Origin: Bradyrhizobium rifense
Lineage (GTDB): Bacteria > Pseudomonadota > Alphaproteobacteria > Rhizobiales > Xanthobacteraceae
Direction of reading: 5' to 3'
Length of the DNA stretch: 64,000 bases
Assembly (NCBI RefSeq): GCF_008123425.1
Contig: NZ_VSSS01000018.1
Coordinates: forward strand, 34,082-98,081
Position 1 is the first letter of the stretch; each line of letters opens with the position of its first letter. Positions 60,180 to 64,000 of this stretch are shown here, piece after piece. The notes beneath the pieces were generated by a model, which was not told the origin of the DNA, made no database searches, and saw only the letters and a program-made list of their open reading frames with translations. The position numbers and the translations under genes were made by a program.

Positions 60180-60389
60180 GGCCAGTCTCCTGAATTGGGC
60201 AGCCAGCGACGGACACGAAATTGGCCTAGCGGCCAAGTGCGGGTCGGCAGCACTCAACCTTCGTTGTCGGCACCGTTCCAACCTGGTGGCCGTCCGATGC
60301 ACTATGAAGCGTTCCGCAGCTATAGAGACGTCCCAAAATTTCACGCCGCCCTATCCAAGAATTTGATACCCTGCTTCCGGGAGCTGAGA

Positions 60390-61292
60390 ATGCAGATTTC
60401 CGGCCTTTCACTTGATCAGATGCGTGCGGCAATTGCGGTTGCTGATACGGGAAGCTTTTCGGCCGCCGCGCGGATACTCCGTCGGAAACAGTCTGCAGTG
60501 AGCTATGCTGTGGCTAACTTAGAGCGTCAGCTTGGCGTCGCCTTGTTCGAGCGAAGCGATGGGCACGCACCGACCACTACTGAGGCTGGTCGTATGCTAC
60601 TGGGCGAAATGGCAGCCGTGGTAAGGCGCTCAGATGAGATCAAGAACCAAGCCAAGGCAGTAGCGAGAGGATTGGAGAATGAACTCACGATTGTGATCGA
60701 CTCGCTCTTTCCGGTATGCAAATTCGCGGCGTTGTTTTGCGAGTTCGCGGCTCAATTTCCGACCGTCGCGCTTCGGCTGATTCAAGAGTCGATGGGTGCT
60801 GTGCAGAAGTCGGTTCTAGAAGGCAAATCAATGCTGGGAATTGCTGGAAGTGTCCCGGACCTCCCCGCCGGCCTGCTGGGTGACGTTATCGGGCAAGTCG
60901 TACGAGTTCCGGTTGCCGCTAGGGAGCACCCCCTTACGGCTGGAATTGAATCAGGTCGCCCACTTCCGTCCCGCGCTCTGCTTGATCATGTCCAAATCGT
61001 TATCAGCGACCGCAGCGAGGAGGTTACACCGGATTTCGCGGTCTATACGGCCCGCAAATGGCGCGTAACCGACCCATCTACCAAATATGAACTGCTGCTT
61101 GCGGGCATAGGGTGGGGCTATATGCCGGAGCACATGATCGCAGCCGACCTGCAAAGCGGGGCGCTTCGCACTATCTTGGTCGACGGTCTGCTCGAGCGCA
61201 ATCGGGTCGCAATGATGGTTATCCACCGCCGCGGCCATCAGCTTGGGCCAGCCGCTCGCTGGTTTCTCGCGCGACTGATGCAAATGTCTTAG
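60390..61292 (+). CDS. LysR family transcriptional regulator
   Basis: A 300-residue LysR regulator of standard length. N-terminal winged helix: LDQMRAAIAVADTGSFSAAA, RKQSAVSYAVANLERQLGVA, LFERSDGHAPTTTEAGRML. The C-terminal effector domain has LPAGLLGDVIGQVVRVPVA. GGGAG lies 6 nt before the ATG at 60390. Divergent from the DUF1127 gene; its target is otherwise unclear. Confidence 0.9.
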   Translation: MQISGLSLDQMRAAIAVADTGSFSAAARILRRKQSAVSYAVANLERQLGVALFERSDGHAPTTTEAGRMLLGEMAAVVRRSDEIKNQAKAVARGLENELTIVIDSLFPVCKFAALFCEFAAQFPTVALRLIQESMGAVQKSVLEGKSMLGIAGSVPDLPAGLLGDVIGQVVRVPVAAREHPLTAGIESGRPLPSRALLDHVQIVISDRSEEVTPDFAVYTARKWRVTDPSTKYELLLAGIGWGYMPEHMIAADLQSGALRTILVDGLLERNRVAMMVIHRRGHQLGPAARWFLARLMQMS

Positions 61293-61474
61293 GCTGCTGG
61301 TGCGACCGCCGGGCGAATTTGCCGGCACGGGAATGGAGCTGCGCAAACAACCGGCCGATTGCCGCTCCTGGTCCAACTCGGACCTGGGGCCGGGAAGCTC
61401 AGAATCGGGCATGTTCAAGAAGGCCAGGTTGGCGGCAGGTGAGTCCTTGGCAGGCTAGGCCGCCGTCGCGTCCA

Positions 61475-61669
61475 TCAACCGGCTGCGTCGGACGAGCACG
61501 TCTCGCATTTGGCGACCAGCCGCAGGAGCGTCCCGCATTTGGGGCATTCGAACGATCGGATTTCGTAGTCCGGTGCTATCGGCGAGACGTCGCGAAGCGA
61601 CCTGCGGACGCTGCAGGCGTAGCAGGCGGGCGGGTCGACGATCGAAGCGGGATCTCGGGTGGCGGACAT
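61475..61669 (-). CDS. small zinc-ribbon protein
   Basis: A 64-residue protein with two Cys pairs, CYAC and CPKCG, plus CETC near the end, arranged as a zinc ribbon (PACYACSVRRSLRDVS, then SFECPKCGTLLRLVAKCETC). The start at 61669 has GAGGG 7 nt upstream. Such proteins recur in Bradyrhizobium. Function unknown. Confidence 0.75.
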   Translation of the reverse strand: MSATRDPASIVDPPACYACSVRRSLRDVSPIAPDYEIRSFECPKCGTLLRLVAKCETCSSDAAG

Positions 61670-61762
61670 GCGCATACCCTCGTCCGCAGAGGTTAACAGG
61701 GTCCTAAATCAAGAATCCGTACCGAAACGGGGGCACGAAGCGCCCTCCGATCGCCCACCAAG

Positions 61763-62977
61763 CTAGGCCGCCGCGATTCGCCGAGCGGGCTCGCTGGCGC
61801 TGCGCGAAATCAGATGGCGGAGTCTCGCCAGCTCGTCTCCGGAAGCAGCCCGGCACCGCGAGCCGCCGTCGAACTTGGCCTGGTACAGGGCGGCATCGGC
61901 GGCCCGCAGCAGTTCGGCCGCCTCTCTTCCGTGCTCGGGCGCCATCGCGATGCCGACGCTAAGGCCGATGCGGGCCGATGTTCCGGAACCGAGGTCGTAG
62001 GGCGCCCCGATCGCCTCGATCAGGCGCCAGCCGAACTCCGCCGCTTCCTCCGACGTGCAGCCCGCGGCAAGCACGACGAACTCGTCGCCGCCGAGCCTGG
62101 CCGGCAGGTCGCCCTCGCGCAGGAGGCCTCGCATGCGCTCGGCTACGCTTTCCAGCAGCCGATCGCCGGCGGCGTGACCGTGCGTGTCGTTGACCGCCTT
62201 GAAGTCGTCCAGATCGAGATAGAGGAGCGCCATCTCTTCCACGCGGCCCGGTCGCGACAGCCGCTCCTCCAGAGCCCGGACGAGCCCGGCCCGATTGGCG
62301 AGCCCCGTGAGCTCGTCGTGCCGGGCGCGGAGACCGTTCTCGCGTTCGGCACGCATGGTCGCGATCAGCATCCGGTTCAACTTGAAGCAGGCCATGGTCA
62401 TGGCCGCAAGATACATCGGGATCTGGAAGAACAGGACGAGCATGAGCGGCTGGGCCGCGATCAGGGCTCCGGGGATCGTCGGCCCCAGGCTCAGCACGAT
62501 CATCGCGCCGCAGAGCCGCGGCGCACTGAAATTGCGGAAGCAGATGCCGCCGACCATCGCTCCGGCGGACACGCACGCGAGGGTCGCCGCCACCCAGTCG
62601 CCGGTCGCCAGGCTGATCAGCGCGCCGTATCCGACGCTGCCGCTCCAGGCGATCGACAGGATCAGATTGAGGTCCGTCGGGGTCGGCCGATGCGCGAGTG
62701 CGTGGCGCCGCGCCGCTATCAGCACGGCGAGCCGCGTCGCGCAGATCGCGATCTCGAGCGCGAGCCAGGCGATGAACAGCGGCGTCGGCGAGCGAGCCGT
62801 GATGGCAGCAGCCACCAGAAGCGTGTTCAGGATGCCGCCGATGAAGACGGGCAGCGTGCCGTAGAGATTGCCGATCAGCGCGACCCGAATATCCTCGGGT
62901 ACGCCCGCACCGCAGTCGGCGAGCCATCGCGTCGCCCGCCAGCGCGGAAGGCTGTAGATTCTGGAATCCGATCGCAT
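61763..62977 (-). CDS. membrane-bound diguanylate cyclase (GGDEF)
   Basis: A 404-residue signalling protein. Five to six membrane helices fill residues about 30-215 (IWLALEIAICATRLAVLIA-like, YGALISLATGDWVAATLACV, LMLVLFFQIPMYLAAMTMA). The C-terminal GGDEF domain has DELTGLANRAGL, LDLDDFKAVNDTHGHAAGD and the active signature LGGDEFVVLAAG. The I-site before it (LREGDLPARLGGDEF) lacks a clear RxxD, so product inhibition may be weak. It makes cyclic-di-GMP. The ATG at 62977 is preferred; the frame opens 25 codons upstream. Confidence 0.9.
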   Translation of the reverse strand: MRSDSRIYSLPRWRATRWLADCGAGVPEDIRVALIGNLYGTLPVFIGGILNTLLVAAAITARSPTPLFIAWLALEIAICATRLAVLIAARRHALAHRPTPTDLNLILSIAWSGSVGYGALISLATGDWVAATLACVSAGAMVGGICFRNFSAPRLCGAMIVLSLGPTIPGALIAAQPLMLVLFFQIPMYLAAMTMACFKLNRMLIATMRAERENGLRARHDELTGLANRAGLVRALEERLSRPGRVEEMALLYLDLDDFKAVNDTHGHAAGDRLLESVAERMRGLLREGDLPARLGGDEFVVLAAGCTSEEAAEFGWRLIEAIGAPYDLGSGTSARIGLSVGIAMAPEHGREAAELLRAADAALYQAKFDGGSRCRAASGDELARLRHLISRSASEPARRIAAA

Positions 62978-63147
62978 CGGGGTACTCACGGGTCTCTCGT
63001 CGAAAGGTGGCTTGCGGCGATGGCCGCCTAAAGAATCAATCCGAAAAATCAAAGCGCGTTTCGACGATCGCCCCTCCGCACTTCGATTTCGCTAAACGAG
63101 GCGCGGCGACTTTAGGTAAATTGCTTGTTTGCATAAGGGGCGCTTTA

Positions 63148-63983
63148 GGGTTCAGACTCAATTGATCCAATAGGCAATGACGGCGGCGAGGTGGACGGTA
63201 GCCAAGAAATTTCTGGCAAGTTTGTCGTAGCGAGTAGCGACACGCCTGAAATCCTTGAGTCGGCAGAAACAGCGCTCGATAACATTGCGCCCTTTATAGG
63301 CGCGTTTGCTGAAGCTGTGGAGGGTCACCCTGTTGGACTTGTTTGGAATGACGGGTTTCGCGCCGCGATTGACGATCTCGGCGCGAAAGCCGTCGCCATC
63401 GTAGCCTTTGTCCCCAATGAGGGAAGACATGGGCGGCGCGAGTTTCAAAAGGGACGGGCCTGCGGCAATATCTGCGTCTTGTCCCGGAGTGAGATGAAAT
63501 GCGCAAGGTTTGCAATCGGGGTCGCTCAGCGCGTGGATTTTCGTGGTCCGCCCGCCGCGTGAGCGGCCGATCGCCTGTTCATGCTCCCCCCTTTTCCGCC
63601 GCTCGCCGAGCGATGCGCTTTGATCGAGGTCGAGTCGATCGACAAAGTCACGCCGTCCTTGCCGCAGCGGGCGAGCGCTTCAAAGATCGCCTGCCAATGT
63701 CCGCGCTTAGCCCAACGATTGAACCGATTGTAGATTTTCGTGTAAGGGCCATAGTCGGGCGGGCAATCGCGCCAGCGTGCGCCGCACTGGAGCATGTGAA
63801 CGATTCCGCTGATGATGCGTCGATCGTCATCGCGCGCCGGGCCCGTCTGGTTCGTTGGCAGGTGCGGCTCGATCTGAGCCCACTGCTTGTCGTTGAGCCA
63901 GAACAGTCCTTTGCGCATCGAAGCCCCCCAGCCGAATCAACTCGGTACGAGGGAATCAGAACCTCCTAATTAGGTACAGACCC
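63148..63983 (-). mobile_element. IS5 family, IS427 group insertion sequence
   Basis: An 836-bp complete IS. Imperfect terminal inverted repeats start GGGTTCAGACTCAATT on the left and GGGTCTGTACCTAATT on the right (10 of 16 matching). It is flanked by a 2-bp TA duplication (63146-63147, 63984-63985), and the joined target fits the YTAR preference of the IS427 group. It carries one transposase read through a -1 frameshift. Confidence 0.88.
63158..63918 (-). CDS. IS5/IS427 transposase with programmed -1 frameshift
   Basis: A DDE transposase in two overlapping frames. The first (63918 to 63526) begins MRKGLFWLNDKQWAQIEPHL and includes the first Asp in LSIDSTSIKAHRSASGGKGG. The second continues without stops from 63586 through GEHEQAIGRSRGGRTTKIH, the second Asp in LIGDKGYDGD, and the Glu in VIERCFCRLKDFRRVATRYD. 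They meet at a slippery A4G6 run (minus strand, 63595-63586), where a -1 slip joins the frames. This arrangement is normal for the IS427 group, so it is not a broken gene. About 253 residues when joined. Confidence 0.88.
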
Positions 63984-64000
63984 TAGCACTACTTTGGCAG

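Noticed and set aside
61814..63031. 405-codon plus-strand ORF
   Set aside because: Antisense to the GGDEF gene; Arg/Glu/Gln-rich shadow without motif.
1..64000. tRNA, rRNA, riboswitch or replication origin
   Set aside because: No cloverleaf-like sequence, rRNA segment or DnaA-box cluster was noticed by eye; a covariance-model scan was not possible.

Overview
The window looks like accessory chromosome of an alphaproteobacterium of the Bradyrhizobium / Nitrobacteraceae type. This is inferred from the GC-rich coding sequence, many short lineage-specific proteins of the kind common in Bradyrhizobium, GGAAC-N16-CGTT promoters of the EcfG general-stress type, and families such as a stand-alone LigD ligase domain and a LinB-like haloalkane dehalogenase. 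No rRNA, tRNA or CRISPR array was seen. No database search was possible, so product names rest on motifs and remembered family sequences.

Layout. 0-3.7 kb: small secreted and cytoplasmic proteins, including a collagen-like lipoprotein, and an alpha/beta hydrolase. 4.1-9 kb: a flavin monooxygenase facing a TetR repressor across three palindromes, an ABM-domain protein, and a quinone-oxidoreductase-like protein facing a LysR regulator. 9.1-11.1 kb: a two-gene CBASS-type anti-phage operon (2TM-SAVED effector plus CD-NTase), broken by several frameshifts including an 8-bp tandem duplication. 11.4-14.3 kb: small stress or membrane proteins and an orphan P27 phage terminase small subunit. 14.5-21.7 kb: MerR regulator, patatin with an amber codon, berberine-bridge-type flavoprotein, PRC-barrel protein and frameshifted kup. 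23-27.1 kb: periplasmic molybdenum hydroxylase (cytochrome c, 2Fe-2S and Mo subunits). 28-31.9 kb: transposase remnant, haem-containing propeller protein with cytochrome c, and a hemerythrin. 32.4-34.1 kb: a repeat-bearing patch with an integrase fragment.

34.5-40.6 kb: a five-gene minus-strand hydrolase/dehalogenase operon (LinB-like dehalogenase, TMEM175-like channel, two alpha/beta hydrolases, SDR) facing a SARP-type regulator. 40.9-44.0 kb: two copies of a hairpin element with pentameric GC repeats, small genes, and an array of about a dozen CGAATCCTTGA-like units in front of a large winged-helix STAND ATPase regulator. 47.2-52.8 kb: a soxCD-like sulfite dehydrogenase operon with DUF302, MDR oxidoreductase, DUF305 and beta-propeller genes. 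53-55.2 kb: DNA repair genes (LigD ligase domain, DUF3606 protein, DEDDh exonuclease). 55.4-63 kb: small proteins, an inverted copy of the 33-kb repeat, a P-loop kinase, LysE exporter, DUF1127 protein, LysR, zinc ribbon and GGDEF protein. 63.1-64 kb: a complete IS5/IS427-type insertion sequence.

Across the window an unusual number of genes are disrupted (CD-NTase, SAVED, patatin, kup, one hydrolase, one transposase, one hypothetical). The 8-bp duplication and the amber codon look like true decay. The isolated 1-nt shifts could be decay or assembly error.
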